Shown here: positions 37,091-48,086 of the stretch, piece by piece
Numbering within the stretch: position 1 is the first letter of the stretch
Layout of the letters: the number at the start of each line of letters is the position of its first letter
From: Rhodocyclaceae bacterium
GTDB lineage: Bacteria; Pseudomonadota; Gammaproteobacteria; Burkholderiales; Rhodocyclaceae
Assembly: GCA_006218025.1 (NCBI GenBank)
Contig: VBWA01000006.1
Location: 1-64,000 of the forward strand
Length of the DNA stretch: 64,000 nt
Direction of reading: 5' to 3'
Position numbers and translations under genes: made by a program
Notes under the pieces: model-generated
Database searches by the model: none
Seen by the model: only the letters and a program-made list of their open reading frames with translations
What the model was told of the DNA's origin: nothing

Positions 37091-37392
37091 GTGAGGCTCC
37101 TGTGGTGCTGGGATGCAATGGCTGGAATTTCGATGTCCAGGGTCACGTCCTCGTTAACGGGTGAAGGCCCCGCGTGGGCGGGGCCTTCGGGCGACTGGAA
37201 GGAGGAGGAAACCAGCCGCCGGGGGAAACTGGAACTTACCGGTCGAGGTAGCGGCGGGAATCGGTAAGGAATTTCAGGATGACATCTGACTGCATGTTGA
37301 TCTCCGCTGTCGTTCTGGTTGTTCGCATACTTTTGTAGATGGGGCCGGCGCCGATTGGTTCAACAGCGAATTGCAACAAGTTGTTGCACGCC
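37091..37392. other. Gap with perfect hairpin and small ORF
   Basis: The gap holds an 11-bp perfect stem GAAGGCCCCGC/GCGGGGCCTTC (37163-37173 and 37178-37188) with a 4-base loop and no T-run, and a short ORF (separate entry). Nothing else is recognised. Confidence 0.5.
37236..37295 (-). CDS. Candidate 19-residue peptide
   Basis: The reading frame ATG 37295 to TAA 37236 encodes MQSDVILKFLTDSRRYLDR and has a GGAG ribosome binding site 6-9 bases upstream. It is too short to judge from composition. It could be a small protein, a leader peptide or chance. Confidence 0.3.
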   Translation of the reverse strand: MQSDVILKFLTDSRRYLDR

Positions 37393-37779
37393 TCAATCGA
37401 TCACGCCGTCCACGTAGTACCAGCGGCCATCCGCGCGCAGGAAGCGGCTCACTTCATGCAGCCGCTGCGCGCGGCCGCCGACCCGGCAGCGGGCGACGAA
37501 CTCGATGGTGGCGGTGTCCGGCGTTTCCGTTCGCGCCTTGACTTCCAGCCCCAGCCATTTCGTCGACGGTCCGGCGCCGAGATCCAGGGCGGCGGGGCGG
37601 GTGGACGGGTGCCATGTCGCGAGCAGATAGTCCTCCAGCCCATGCACATAGGCGCTGTAGCGCGAGCGCATCAGCGATTCGGCATCGGGCGCAGGGCTTC
37701 CCGCATTGTAGCGGCCGCAACACGCGGCGTAGGCCAGCGGACGGCCGCAGGGACAGGGTTCCGGGGTCTTCGGTTTCAC
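37393..37779 (-). CDS. YchJ family protein with SEC-C motif
   Basis: The 128-aa protein starts with a SEC-C zinc motif ([15 protein letters not shown]) followed by the YchJ NTF2-like domain ([26 protein letters not shown], with the WLGLEV strand and [13 protein letters not shown]). The role is unknown. Its start overlaps the end of a small membrane-protein frame by little. Confidence 0.92.
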   Translation of the reverse strand: MKPKTPEPCPCGRPLAYAACCGRYNAGSPAPDAESLMRSRYSAYVHGLEDYLLATWHPSTRPAALDLGAGPSTKWLGLEVKARTETPDTATIEFVARCRVGGRAQRLHEVSRFLRADGRWYYVDGVID

Positions 37780-37792
37780 CGGCCGGCGCGGA

Positions 37793-38029
37793 TCAGGGGT
37801 GCTTGCCGAGGTCGGGCGGCAGGGCGCACTTCTGGCAGTCGGGGCGGCCGAAGGGCGAAATGTAGCGCCACCAGATCCACGCCAGTACCGGCAGCAGGGC
37901 GATCAGCGCGATGTCGATCCAGCCCGGTTGCGTCAGTTCGCCCTTCCACCACGCCACGGCGGCGCGGATGGCTTCGATCAGCAGCACCATGTAGCCGAAG
38001 GCGGCGACGAGCAGCGCGGCGCGTTTCAT
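37793..38029 (-). CDS. Small membrane protein
   Basis: The 78-aa protein has two hydrophobic segments ([22 protein letters not shown] and [20 protein letters not shown]) and a cytoplasmic-looking CxxC tail ([13 protein letters not shown]). The family is not recognised. Its ATG overlaps the dacB stop (ATGA), so it is translated with dacB and probably sits in the inner membrane. Confidence 0.7.
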   Translation of the reverse strand: MKRAALLVAAFGYMVLLIEAIRAAVAWWKGELTQPGWIDIALIALLPVLAWIWWRYISPFGRPDCQKCALPPDLGKHP

Positions 38030-39456
38030 GCCCCGCCCCGTTCGTAAACCCAGTCCAGCAGGGCATCCTGCGCCGGCTGCGCCGCTCCGGCGTTGGGGTG
38101 ATTGACGAAGAACACCACGATCCAGCGCCGTCCCCCTTTGTCCAGCACATAGCCGGCGAGACTGCGCACGCCTTCCAGCGAACCCGTCTTGATATGCGCC
38201 TGGCCGGCGACGCCGTTCTGTTTGAGGCGCTTCTTCATCGTGCCGTCGGTCGCGGTCACCGGCAGGGAGGCCATCAGTTCGGGCATCACCGAACTTCGCC
38301 ATGCCGCCTGCAGCAGGCGCCCCAGGCCTTCCGCGGTAATTCGCTCGCGCCGCGACAGGCCCGAGCCGTTTTCCAGCACCAGTTCCGGCATGCCCAGGCC
38401 CCGCGCCTCGAGCCAGGAACGGATCGCCGCATCCGCATCGGCGGCGCTGGCCGGTCGGTGTCCGGCCTCCATGCCGAGCGTCAGGAACAGCTGACGCGCC
38501 ATGACGTTGTTGGAGAACTTGTTGATGTCGCGCACCACTTCGCCAAGAGTCGGCGATGGCAGCACGCCGATTGCGCGCGCATCGGCCGGCACCGCGCCCT
38601 CGCGGACGCCGCCCGTCAGCGAGCCGCCGAGTTCCGCCCAGAGCTGGAGGAAAACGCCGAGCACGAATTGCGGATGCTCCTGCACGGCGATGTTCCAGCG
38701 CTGTTCGCCGCAGCTTTGGGGAAAGACGCCGGTCAGCACCAGCCGCGTCGTCAGGCCGTGGCTGAAAGTGTCGGCACGCAGCCGCTCCCTCCAGTCGCCG
38801 CAGCCATTGCCGTGACCGTTTCCGTTGCCCAGCGTGATCTTGTTGATGAGGTCGAGATTGACCGGCGCCGGTTCCATGCTGACCGTTAATGTTTTCTGAG
38901 CTGGATCGGGAATCAGTTGCAGCGTGACCGCCTTGAAGTTCAGCAGCAGGGCATCGGGGGCGACGTTGTAGGGCCGCATCGGCTGGGCGTCGAAGCGCCC
39001 TGGATCGGCGCCGTTGATCGCAAACGCGCTGCGGTCGAGTACCAGGTCGCCGCGTATCTCCCGGATGCCGCGGGCGCGGATCTGTCGCAGCAGGCGCTCG
39101 AACTGGTCATAGGTGAGCTTGGGGTCGCCGCCGCCGCGCAGGTGCAGGTCGCCGCTCAGCACGCCATCGCTCAGCGTGCCGGTGGCAAAGGCCTCGGTCT
39201 TCCAGACATAGGCCGGCCCCAGCAGGTCGAGGGCGGCGAAGGTGGTGACCAGCTTCATGGTCGATGCCGGGTTCAGCGCGGCACGGGCGTTGACCGCGAC
39301 GCGCGGCAGCGCGGCATCCACTTCCCTGACCCAGACGGCAGTTGCCGCCACGGGAATGCCGGCGCCTTTGAGCGCCTGCGCCACCGGGGCGGGCAAGTCG
39401 CTGGCGCCCGCCTGCAGCGCCCACAGGCAAGCTACGGAGAAGAATATTTTGCGCAT
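38026..39456 (-). CDS. dacB: D-alanyl-D-alanine carboxypeptidase/endopeptidase (PBP4)
   Basis: The 476-aa class C penicillin-binding protein has a signal peptide (FFSVACLWALQAGAS) and periplasmic catalytic motifs SxxK (STMKLVTT), SNN (FSNNVMARQ) and KTG (HIKTGSLEGV). It cleaves D-Ala-D-Ala cross-links and stem peptides. A domain insertion of the PBP4 type lies between the first two motifs. The Met at 39456 precedes the signal sequence. It is divergent from the acetoacetyl-CoA synthetase gene. Confidence 0.94.
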   Translation of the reverse strand: MRKIFFSVACLWALQAGASDLPAPVAQALKGAGIPVAATAVWVREVDAALPRVAVNARAALNPASTMKLVTTFAALDLLGPAYVWKTEAFATGTLSDGVLSGDLHLRGGGDPKLTYDQFERLLRQIRARGIREIRGDLVLDRSAFAINGADPGRFDAQPMRPYNVAPDALLLNFKAVTLQLIPDPAQKTLTVSMEPAPVNLDLINKITLGNGNGHGNGCGDWRERLRADTFSHGLTTRLVLTGVFPQSCGEQRWNIAVQEHPQFVLGVFLQLWAELGGSLTGGVREGAVPADARAIGVLPSPTLGEVVRDINKFSNNVMARQLFLTLGMEAGHRPASAADADAAIRSWLEARGLGMPELVLENGSGLSRRERITAEGLGRLLQAAWRSSVMPELMASLPVTATDGTMKKRLKQNGVAGQAHIKTGSLEGVRSLAGYVLDKGGRRWIVVFFVNHPNAGAAQPAQDALLDWVYERGGA

Positions 39457-39502
39457 CGCCCTATCTTATAGAATCGGACGAAAAAACGAGGGGAGATCAC
39501 GC

Positions 39503-41497
39503 ATGGAGAATCCCGCAGGCGCCTTGCAACCGGCGTGGCAGCCGACGGCCGCCGCGATACGCGCGGCCAAGCTCACCGCATTCACGGACTGGCTGGCGAC
39601 CGAGCGCGGCTTGCGGTTCGGCGACTACGACGCGCTCTGGCGCTGGTCGGTGGATGATCTCGAAGTCTTCTGGGGGGCCGTCTGGGATTACTTTGGCATC
39701 GCCGCCGCGACGCCGCGCACGCGAGTCCTGGCCGATGCCCGCATGCCCGGCGCGCAATGGTTTCCAGGGGTCACGATGAACTACGTCGACCAGGTCTTTC
39801 GCCATGCCACGGCAGATCGACCGGCCATCGTTTCCCGCAACGAGGCCGGCCTCGATCGCGAGCTAAGCTGGCCGGAACTGCAGCGCCAGGTCGGCGCGCT
39901 GGCCGCGACCTTGCGCGGCATGGGCGTCAGGCGCGGTGACCGCGTGGTGGCCTATCTGCCGAATATTCCCGAAACCATCGTGGCCTTCCTCGCCGCGGCC
40001 AGTCTGGGCGCGATCTGGTCCGTCTGCTCGCCCGACATGGGGCGCATCGCGGTGCTCGACCGTTTCCGCCAGATCGGGCCGAAAGTGCTGATCGCGGGCG
40101 ATGGCTACCGCTACGGCGGCAAGCCGCACGACCGTCGCGAACTGATCCATGAGTTGCTGGCAGAACTGCCCAGCATCGACCACATGGTGCTGTTGCCCTG
40201 CCTCGATTTCCAGGCCGATCCGGACGAGTTCGCGCACTGCACGACCTGGGCCGCTGCGATTGCCGGCCATGCGCCGCTGCAAGTCGAGTACGTGCCCTTC
40301 GATCATCCGCTCTGGGTGGTGTATTCCTCGGGCACCACGGGCCTGCCCAAGCCCATCGTGCATTCGCATGGCGGCATCGTTGTCGAGCAGGTCAAGCTCG
40401 GCGCTTTTCATCTCGATCTCGGCCCGGAGGACCGCTTCCACTGGTATTCGAGCAGCGGCTGGATCATGTGGAACTGCCAGCTCATGGGCCTGCTGATGGG
40501 CAGCACCATCTGCATTTACGACGGCAACCCGGGCTGGCCCGACTGGAATGCCCTGTGGCGCTTCGTCGGCGAAACGCGCGTGACTTTCTTCGGTGCCGGC
40601 GCGGCCTTCTTCCTGTCCTGCCTCAAGGCCCATGTCGAACCGAACCAGGTCGCCGATCTGTCGCAGCTGCGCGCCGTCGGTTCGACCGGCTCGCCCTTGC
40701 CGGTGGAAGGCTATCAGTGGATCTACGACCACGTGCGGCGGGACATCTGGATCAATCCGATCTCCGGCGGCACCGATTTCGCCGGCTGCTTTGTCGGCGG
40801 CGTGCCGACGCTGCCGGTGTATTTGGGCGAGATGCAATGCCGCTGCCTCGGCGCGAAAGTGGAAGCCTTCGACGAAGCCGGCCGGGCGCTGATCGACGAA
40901 GTCGGCGAACTGGTCTGCAGCGCGCCGATGCCCTCGATGCCGCTCAAATTCTGGAACGACCCGGAAGATCGCCGCTACCGCGAGAGCTATTTCGACATGT
41001 ATCCCGGCATCTGGCGCCACGGCGACTGGCTGCGCATCACGCCGCGCGGCGGCGCCATCATCTACGGGCGCTCGGATGCCACCATCAACCGTCACGGCAT
41101 CCGCATGGGCACCAGCGAGTTGTATCGCGCGGTCGAGGAATTGCCGGAAGTGCTGGACAGCCTGGTGGTCGATCTCGAATTTCTCGGCCGCGAATCCTAC
41201 ATGCCGCTGTTCGTTGTCCTGCGCCCCGGTCATGAGCTGACGCCGCAACTCGAAGCCACGCTGCGCGAGCGCATCAAGGCTGCGCTGTCGCCACGGCATG
41301 TGCCCAACGAGATATTTCAGGTGGCCGAGATTCCGCGCACGCTGTCGGGCAAGAAGATGGAACTGCCGGTCAAGAATCTGCTGCTCGGCCAAGCCCTGGC
41401 GAAGATCGCCAATCCGGATGCGATGGCCAATGCCGGCAGCCTGCAATGGTTCGTCGACTTCGCCGCAAAGCGTGCGGCAATGGAGCCCGCGGCATGA
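39503..41497 (+). CDS. aacS: Acetoacetyl-CoA synthetase
   Basis: The 664-aa AMP-forming ligase activates acetoacetate with ATP and CoA. Features: N-terminal ACS extension (FTDWLATERGLRFGDYDALWRWSV), adenylate motif YSSGTTGLPKPIVHSHGG, the HGDWLRITPRGG region and the C-terminal catalytic Lys in TLSGKKMELPVK. The long N-terminus and the ISGGTDFAGCFVGG segment fit acetoacetyl- rather than acetyl-CoA synthetase. The Met at 39503 follows GGGGAGA. It fits use of polyhydroxybutyrate or ketone bodies. Confidence 0.93.
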   Translation: MENPAGALQPAWQPTAAAIRAAKLTAFTDWLATERGLRFGDYDALWRWSVDDLEVFWGAVWDYFGIAAATPRTRVLADARMPGAQWFPGVTMNYVDQVFRHATADRPAIVSRNEAGLDRELSWPELQRQVGALAATLRGMGVRRGDRVVAYLPNIPETIVAFLAAASLGAIWSVCSPDMGRIAVLDRFRQIGPKVLIAGDGYRYGGKPHDRRELIHELLAELPSIDHMVLLPCLDFQADPDEFAHCTTWAAAIAGHAPLQVEYVPFDHPLWVVYSSGTTGLPKPIVHSHGGIVVEQVKLGAFHLDLGPEDRFHWYSSSGWIMWNCQLMGLLMGSTICIYDGNPGWPDWNALWRFVGETRVTFFGAGAAFFLSCLKAHVEPNQVADLSQLRAVGSTGSPLPVEGYQWIYDHVRRDIWINPISGGTDFAGCFVGGVPTLPVYLGEMQCRCLGAKVEAFDEAGRALIDEVGELVCSAPMPSMPLKFWNDPEDRRYRESYFDMYPGIWRHGDWLRITPRGGAIIYGRSDATINRHGIRMGTSELYRAVEELPEVLDSLVVDLEFLGRESYMPLFVVLRPGHELTPQLEATLRERIKAALSPRHVPNEIFQVAEIPRTLSGKKMELPVKNLLLGQALAKIANPDAMANAGSLQWFVDFAAKRAAMEPAA

Positions 41498-42072
41498 ACG
41501 CACGGATTGCCGTGCCGCTGCCCAAGGCCTACAGGCTGCTCAACCACGGCCCCACGGTGCTCGTCTCCAGCGCCCACGCCGGACGGCGCAACGTGATGGC
41601 CGCGGCCTGGAACATGGCGCTCGATTTCGATCCGCCCAAGGTGGCGGTGGTGATCGACAAGGCGACGCTGACCCGCGAACTGGTCGAAGCCTCGGGCGAG
41701 TTCGTGCTCAACGTGCCGTCACGGCAGCAGGCCGCGCTGACGCTGGCGGTCGGCAGTGAGAGCGGACGGGAGTGCGCGCCTGCGGAGGACAAGCTGGCAA
41801 AAGTCGGCGCTGGCGCAACGGCGGCCAGCGTGGTCGGTGCGCCCCTGATCGACGGCTGCCTGGCCTGGCTCGAATGCCGCGTCATCGCGGAGCCGCACAT
41901 CCAGCAAACCTACGATCTGTTCCTTGCCGAAGTGGTCGCCGCCTGGGCCGATCCGGCAGTGTTCTCGAACGGGCGCTGGCACTTCCCTGATCAACAGCAG
42001 CGCAGCATCCACTACCTGTCCGGCGGCACCTTCTTTGCCACTGGCGACGCCTTCGAGGTTCGGCAGCCTTAG
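41494..42072 (+). CDS. Flavin reductase-like (flavoredoxin) protein
   Basis: The 192-aa protein has the FMN-binding split barrel pattern of flavin reductase-like proteins (RLLNHGPTVLVSSAHAGRRNVMAAAWNMALDFDPPKVAVVI, LVEASGEFVLNVPS). It binds FMN and probably reduces flavin or a small electron acceptor. A reverse-strand copy of the 23-bp repeat (41800-41822) is translated in frame as KVGAGATAA, replacing the variable loop before APLIDGCLAWLECRV. The ATG overlaps the upstream gene stop. Confidence 0.88.
   Translation: MNARIAVPLPKAYRLLNHGPTVLVSSAHAGRRNVMAAAWNMALDFDPPKVAVVIDKATLTRELVEASGEFVLNVPSRQQAALTLAVGSESGRECAPAEDKLAKVGAGATAASVVGAPLIDGCLAWLECRVIAEPHIQQTYDLFLAEVVAAWADPAVFSNGRWHFPDQQQRSIHYLSGGTFFATGDAFEVRQP
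41800..41822 (-). repeat. R1 dispersed repeat, copy 8 (inside flavin reductase gene)
   Basis: Full match on the reverse strand, antisense to the gene. It is read as KVGAGATAA. Confidence 0.75.
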
Positions 42073-42650
42073 CCGCCGAAGGGCCGCACCCCGATCAGCC
42101 ACGCGTGGCCGTAAAAGGCGAACAGCACCCAGGCGACGAGGCCGATTACGATCACCATCGCGTCGCGTGACCAGCCGAGCACCGGATACGTGCGACCCGC
42201 CAACCGGTCGCGTCGTCGCGCGGTAATGAAGTCGAGGACTGCCCAGATCAGGAAAGCACCGAACAGCGCCGCATCGGAGAGATTGCCGTTGGCGAGCAAA
42301 TGGGCCACGGCCCACAACTTGACGCCGGCCACCATCGGGTGGCCGACAGCGGCCTTGATGTGGCTGCCCGGCAGGTAGGCCGCCACCAGCAGAATGAATA
42401 CCGGCAGGGTGACCAAGGCGGCCAGATGCCGCGTCCAGGGCGGCGTCGGCCACAGCACGGGCGAATTCACTCGGGCCATGCCGTAACCCCAGATGATCAG
42501 CCCCAGGCCCACTGCCGAGATGAGTGAGTACACGCCTTTCCAGCGCGTTTCGCCAAGGTGGGCAATCTGCGCCTCGCGCCAGTGACCGGCATAAATGCGC
42601 ACCGAATGGGCGCCGAGGAAAAGCGCCAAGCCGAGGATCAAAAAGCTCAT
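42069..42650 (-). CDS. NnrU family membrane protein
   Basis: The 193-aa protein has about six membrane segments and the NnrU pattern (RWKGVYSLISAVGLGLIIWGYGMAR, LPGSHIKAAVGHPMVAGVKLWAVAHLLANG). NnrU is linked to denitrification in some alphaproteobacteria, but the wider family is of unknown function. Its stop overlaps that of the convergent flavin reductase gene. Confidence 0.9.
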   Translation of the reverse strand: MSFLILGLALFLGAHSVRIYAGHWREAQIAHLGETRWKGVYSLISAVGLGLIIWGYGMARVNSPVLWPTPPWTRHLAALVTLPVFILLVAAYLPGSHIKAAVGHPMVAGVKLWAVAHLLANGNLSDAALFGAFLIWAVLDFITARRRDRLAGRTYPVLGWSRDAMVIVIGLVAWVLFAFYGHAWLIGVRPFGG

Positions 42651-42745
42651 TGCGACTCTTTCTGCAACAGTGAAGTGCTGCGATGATACTTGCGATTTAA
42701 ACGTTCCGGGCCCACCTTGGCAGCATCTTCCCCCGGAGAGTCGCC

Positions 42746-43603
42746 GTGACCATTCGCCATCTGCAACAGATCATCCGCTCCGTCGCCACCTCGGATGGCG
42801 CCGGCGTCAGCCTGCGCCGCAGCCTGGGCCAGTCCCAGACCGCCCGCGTCGATCCCTTCCTGATGCTCGACGAGTTTTCGTCGGACGACCCGGACGACTA
42901 CATTGCCGGCTTCCCGCCGCATCCGCATCGCGGCTTCGAGACCGTGACCTACATGCTCGACGGCCACATGCTGCACGAAGACCACTTGGGCAATCGCGGC
43001 GACCTGCTGCCTGGCGGCGCGCAATGGATGACAGCCGGGCGCGGCATCATTCATTCCGAAATGCCGCAGCAGGAAAGCGGACGCATGCGCGGCTTTCAGC
43101 TCTGGATCAACCTGCCGGCCGCTGAAAAGATGAAGCCGGCGCACTATCGCGACATCCGACCCGAAGAGATTCCGCAGGCAGCCCTGCCCGGTGGCGGCGA
43201 GGTCAGGGTGATCGCCGGCCGCATCGTGGTCGACGGACGCGAGGTCGCCGGTCCGGTGCAAGGTCTTTCGACCGAAGCGCTCTACATCGATGTTCGCCTC
43301 CCCGCGGGCGCGAACTTCGCTCAGGTTCTGCCGGCCGGCCATAGCGCCTTCGTCTATGCCTACGAAGGGAACCTGAGCATCGGCCCCGCAGGCGATCCTC
43401 GCCGCCTGTCGGCACAGGATGCCGGCGTGCTTTCGGCAGGCGAAATGGTGGAAATCCACGCCGAGGAGGGGCCTGCCGGCTTCCTCCTGCTGGCGGCACG
43501 GCCGCTGGGCGACGCGGTGGTCCAGTACGGACCCTTCGTGATGAATACCCGCGAGGAAATCGAACAGGCCATTGCCGACTACCGCGATAACCGTCTGGTT
43601 TGA
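42746..43603 (+). CDS. Pirin family protein
   Basis: The 285-aa bicupin protein starts at GTG. The N-terminal pirin domain has the metal-binding pattern PPHPHRGFETVTYMLDGHMLHEDHLGN and WMTAGRGIIHSEMP; the C-terminal half is the pirin_C cupin. Bacterial pirins include quercetin dioxygenases and redox-sensing regulators, and the substrate cannot be assigned. It lies upstream of, and in the same direction as, groESL, but a promoter and operator separate them. Confidence 0.92.
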   Translation: MTIRHLQQIIRSVATSDGAGVSLRRSLGQSQTARVDPFLMLDEFSSDDPDDYIAGFPPHPHRGFETVTYMLDGHMLHEDHLGNRGDLLPGGAQWMTAGRGIIHSEMPQQESGRMRGFQLWINLPAAEKMKPAHYRDIRPEEIPQAALPGGGEVRVIAGRIVVDGREVAGPVQGLSTEALYIDVRLPAGANFAQVLPAGHSAFVYAYEGNLSIGPAGDPRRLSAQDAGVLSAGEMVEIHAEEGPAGFLLLAARPLGDAVVQYGPFVMNTREEIEQAIADYRDNRLV

Positions 43604-43624
43604 CCCATTTCTTTCATCCTCCTC

Positions 43625-43653
43625 TTGAAGAATGGACCTTTAGGCACTATTAT
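43625..43653 (+). promoter_or_regulatory. Predicted groESL promoter
   Basis: TTGAAG (43625-43630) and TATTAT (43648-43653) with a 17-base spacer. The -10 end abuts the CIRCE operator. The CTTGAA start also resembles a sigma32 -35 box, so dual recognition is possible. Confidence 0.6.
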
Positions 43654-43679
43654 TAGCACTCGTCGGCGATGAGTGCTAA
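43653..43679. promoter_or_regulatory. CIRCE operator (HrcA binding site)
   Basis: A perfect TTAGCACTC-N9-GAGTGCTAA inverted repeat. HrcA bound here should repress groESL until heat or unfolded protein relieves it. Confidence 0.97.
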
Positions 43680-43765
43680 TCGTTTGCCCTTCGCCCGACT
43701 CAGACCTGCGGCCAGCCCGCACCGGCTTTTTCTGTAACAACTCAGTTTAAGAGGAGATCAACCCC

Positions 43766-45701
<1,936 letters not shown>

Positions 45702-45816
45702 TCGGTTTCGTCGGCGGCTTTGCCGCCGACTTCACCGATTGCATATCCACCAGTTAGGAACAGGGGGAACCCAGGTTCCCCCCGTACCCCCTTCCTACGG
45801 GGGCTCTGCTTTACCG

Positions 45817-45851
45817 AAACCCCCGACTCTGGAAACGGAGGCGGGGGTTTT
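45817..45851 (+). terminator. groESL intrinsic terminator
   Basis: AAACCCCCG (45817-45825) pairs with CGGGGGTTT (45842-45850), followed by TTTT. Confidence 0.8.
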
Positions 45852-45867
45852 CTGCTTTCTGCGGGCA

Positions 45868-45890
45868 AAAGTCGGCGCTGGCGGAACGGC
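45868..45890 (-). repeat. R1 dispersed repeat, copy 9 (intergenic)
   Basis: Full match on the reverse strand, downstream of the groESL terminator. Confidence 0.75.
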
Positions 45891-45954
45891 GGCCGGGGCC
45901 TGGGCGGCGATCTTCGTTATCAGTTCGAGTGGCGTCAGCACCAGCGCCGCCGGG

Positions 45955-46002
45955 CCAGCGCCAGCGCTTTGCGTGCCGGGGAAGCCGCTTCGCGGGCCGG
46001 CA
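45955..46002 (-). repeat. R2-like module (intergenic)
   Basis: GCTTTGCGTGCCGGGGAAGC followed by CGCTTCGCGGGC is a reverse-strand relative of the R2 block, with its CCGC/GCGG mini-hairpin kept. Confidence 0.55.
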
Positions 46003-46186
46003 GCTTCTGCGGCGACCCGCGAAAATCCTCGCCATCGTGTCGTGGCCCGCTATCCGTGGGCGAGCTTTGCATGCGCAGCAAGATGGGGCAGGACAAAACC
46101 CTGCCCGCATCGCTGCGGAATGCTGCTGGCGAGAATCCCGCTGCGAACCGCGCCTTCGCTGCACACCTTCGCGAAAAACGCCAGAA

Positions 46187-47059
46187 TCAAGCTCGCGCGA
46201 ACCGCCTTGTGCCTGCAACGCAGGACACGACCAAAACCATGACTACGATCAGGTCGGGACTGATTCGCTCGCCCAGGATCGCTGCGGATAGCATCAGGCC
46301 GAGGAAAGGTTGCAGGAATTGGAGTTGACCGATGCTCGCGATGCCGCCGTCCGCCAGTCCCCGATACCAGAAGATGAAACCGATCAGCATGCTGAACAGC
46401 CCGACGTAGAGCAGTGCCGCGATCGATGCGCCACTCGTGGCCTCCCATCGCTCAGGCCAGGCTGCCCAGGCGAGCGGAAGCATGACCGGCAATGCCAGCA
46501 GAAGCGCCCAGCAGATGACCTGCCACCCGCCGAGATGGCGCGACAGGCGGCCACCCTCGGCGTAGCCCAACCCGCAGACCGTGATCGCGGCGAACATCGC
46601 GGCATCACCCGCCCACGATCCCTCGATCGGTCCGACCGACAGCGCAAAGCCCATCACCAGTCCGCTCGCCACGCAAGAGAAGAGCCAGAAAGCGGGGCGG
46701 GGGCGCTCGGCGGCGCGAACAACCGCAAAGACCGCCGTTGCCACGGGCAGCAACGCGATGTAGAGCAAGCCACGCGCGGCTGACATCTGTTGCAGCGCCA
46801 GGGCCGTCAGCAGCGGAAAGCCGACGACGACGCCAAGGGCGGTGAGGCACAGCCCCGCAACGTCGTCCCGGCGCGGCCACGACTGCCGGGCGGCCCAAAG
46901 GCACAGGATGCCGGCAAGCCCCGCAATCGAGGCGCGGGCATAGGTCAGGAACAGCGGCTCGAAATCCTGCAATGCCAGGCGCGTCGCCGGTAGTGAACCG
47001 CTGAAAATCAATACCCCGACGAGGCCGTTCAACCAGGGCTTGGAAGACAGGAATCTCAT
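46187..47059 (-). CDS. EamA/DMT-family transporter
   Basis: The 290-aa protein has about ten membrane segments and two EamA repeats (LPATRLALQDFEPLFLTYARASIAGLAG in the first; GLFSMLIGFIFWYRGLADGGIASIGQLQFLQPFLGLMLSAAILGE in the second). Such proteins export amino acids or metabolites; the substrate is unknown. The start overlaps the panE stop by four bases, so both are probably transcribed together, divergently from the HTH-cupin regulator. Confidence 0.92.
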   Translation of the reverse strand: MRFLSSKPWLNGLVGVLIFSGSLPATRLALQDFEPLFLTYARASIAGLAGILCLWAARQSWPRRDDVAGLCLTALGVVVGFPLLTALALQQMSAARGLLYIALLPVATAVFAVVRAAERPRPAFWLFSCVASGLVMGFALSVGPIEGSWAGDAAMFAAITVCGLGYAEGGRLSRHLGGWQVICWALLLALPVMLPLAWAAWPERWEATSGASIAALLYVGLFSMLIGFIFWYRGLADGGIASIGQLQFLQPFLGLMLSAAILGERISPDLIVVMVLVVSCVAGTRRFARA

Positions 47060-47982
47060 GCTCCGATACCTGCAGCACGGGTTGCGTCGTAGGCCTGCAT
47101 GTGCGCCAGGCTCACACTCAGCAGCGGCGTGTCCATTCCCGTCTCGCGCGCACGGCGCAGCATGTCTCCCATGATGTGCTCATGCTCCGTCGATCCGCCG
47201 TGCAGCATGTCGCGCAGCATCGACGCGGTTCCGCTGGAACCGTGTTCGGTCAGCGTCGCCAGCATTTTGGAAAAAGCGGCCTGCGAAGGGATGTGTCCTG
47301 CGCTGGCGGCCGTGGCCACGCATTCGCCGAGCATCCGCCGTATGAGGGCCTTGCCGTCCGCAGCCTGCAGGATGGCGCCAATCGGGGCGCGCATCAGCGT
47401 CGTCATGCCGGCATAGGTCGCGAGGAACACGAACTTCTCCCACATCTCCTGCAGGATGTCCTGGCTCAGCACGGGCGCGAAGCCGCCACGCTCCAGCAGG
47501 CCGTGCAGGGCGAACGCTACATCCTGCTGGCTGTTCGTACGCGCGCCCAAGGCCAGGCGCTCCGCCGTGTTGAGATGCAGGATTTCTCCGCCGGCACCCA
47601 GCGCAACGCCGATGTGGCACAGGCCACCCAGAATGCGTTCGGCACCGAAGCGCGCATCCAGGCGCTCCAGATGCCGCACGCCATTGAGCAAGGGTAGGAT
47701 CCAGGTCGAGGTACCGACGGCAGGTGCAATGGCATCCATTGCGCCGTCGAGATCGTAGGCCTTGCATGCCAGCAGCACAGCGTCCACGGGCGGCGGTGCC
47801 CCGGTCACCGTGCTGACGCGGGTGGCCAGATCGCCCAAGGGGCTCTTGATAACCAGCCCCGTGCTCGCAAGCTGTGCCGCACGTTTCTGGCGCACCAGAA
47901 ACCGCACATCCACGCCGGCGGCGGCCAGCCGCCCGCCGAAATATCCACCGATCCCGCCGGCACCGAGCATCAGGACCCGCAT
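47056..47982 (-). CDS. panE: 2-dehydropantoate 2-reductase
   Basis: The 308-aa NADPH-dependent reductase of the ketopantoate reductase family has an N-terminal dinucleotide site MLGAGGIGGYFGGRLAAAG, a central CKAYD motif that holds the family Lys, and an all-helical C-terminal domain (EMWEKFVFLATYAGMTTLMRAPIG). PanE makes pantoate for CoA synthesis, but paralogs have other substrates and the pairing with a transporter and a cupin regulator suggests a specialised role. Confidence 0.85.
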   Translation of the reverse strand: MRVLMLGAGGIGGYFGGRLAAAGVDVRFLVRQKRAAQLASTGLVIKSPLGDLATRVSTVTGAPPPVDAVLLACKAYDLDGAMDAIAPAVGTSTWILPLLNGVRHLERLDARFGAERILGGLCHIGVALGAGGEILHLNTAERLALGARTNSQQDVAFALHGLLERGGFAPVLSQDILQEMWEKFVFLATYAGMTTLMRAPIGAILQAADGKALIRRMLGECVATAASAGHIPSQAAFSKMLATLTEHGSSGTASMLRDMLHGGSTEHEHIMGDMLRRARETGMDTPLLSVSLAHMQAYDATRAAGIGA

Positions 47983-48009
47983 GATGCAATCTCCCTACGT
48001 GTTTGCTTG

Positions 48010-48027
48010 TTTCTACTATAGTAGAAA
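48010..48027. promoter_or_regulatory. Perfect 18-bp palindrome, candidate operator
   Basis: TTTCTACTATAGTAGAAA lies in the 104-base gap between panE and the divergent HTH-cupin gene. A perfect palindrome next to a regulator gene is probably its operator and may control both directions. Confidence 0.6.
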
Positions 48028-48086
48028 TTGTCCGAATTGGTCAAGCTCGTTGAAGCCCGTGCGCCCGTCGTGGCTTAATTGCGGTC

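Larger units (their letters stand above)
45702..46186. other. groEL downstream region with terminator and repeats
   Basis: No gene. It contains the groESL terminator, one R1 copy (45868-45890) and one R2-like copy (about 45955-46002). The sequence at 45729-45790 is duplicated at 49.0 kb. Confidence 0.6.
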
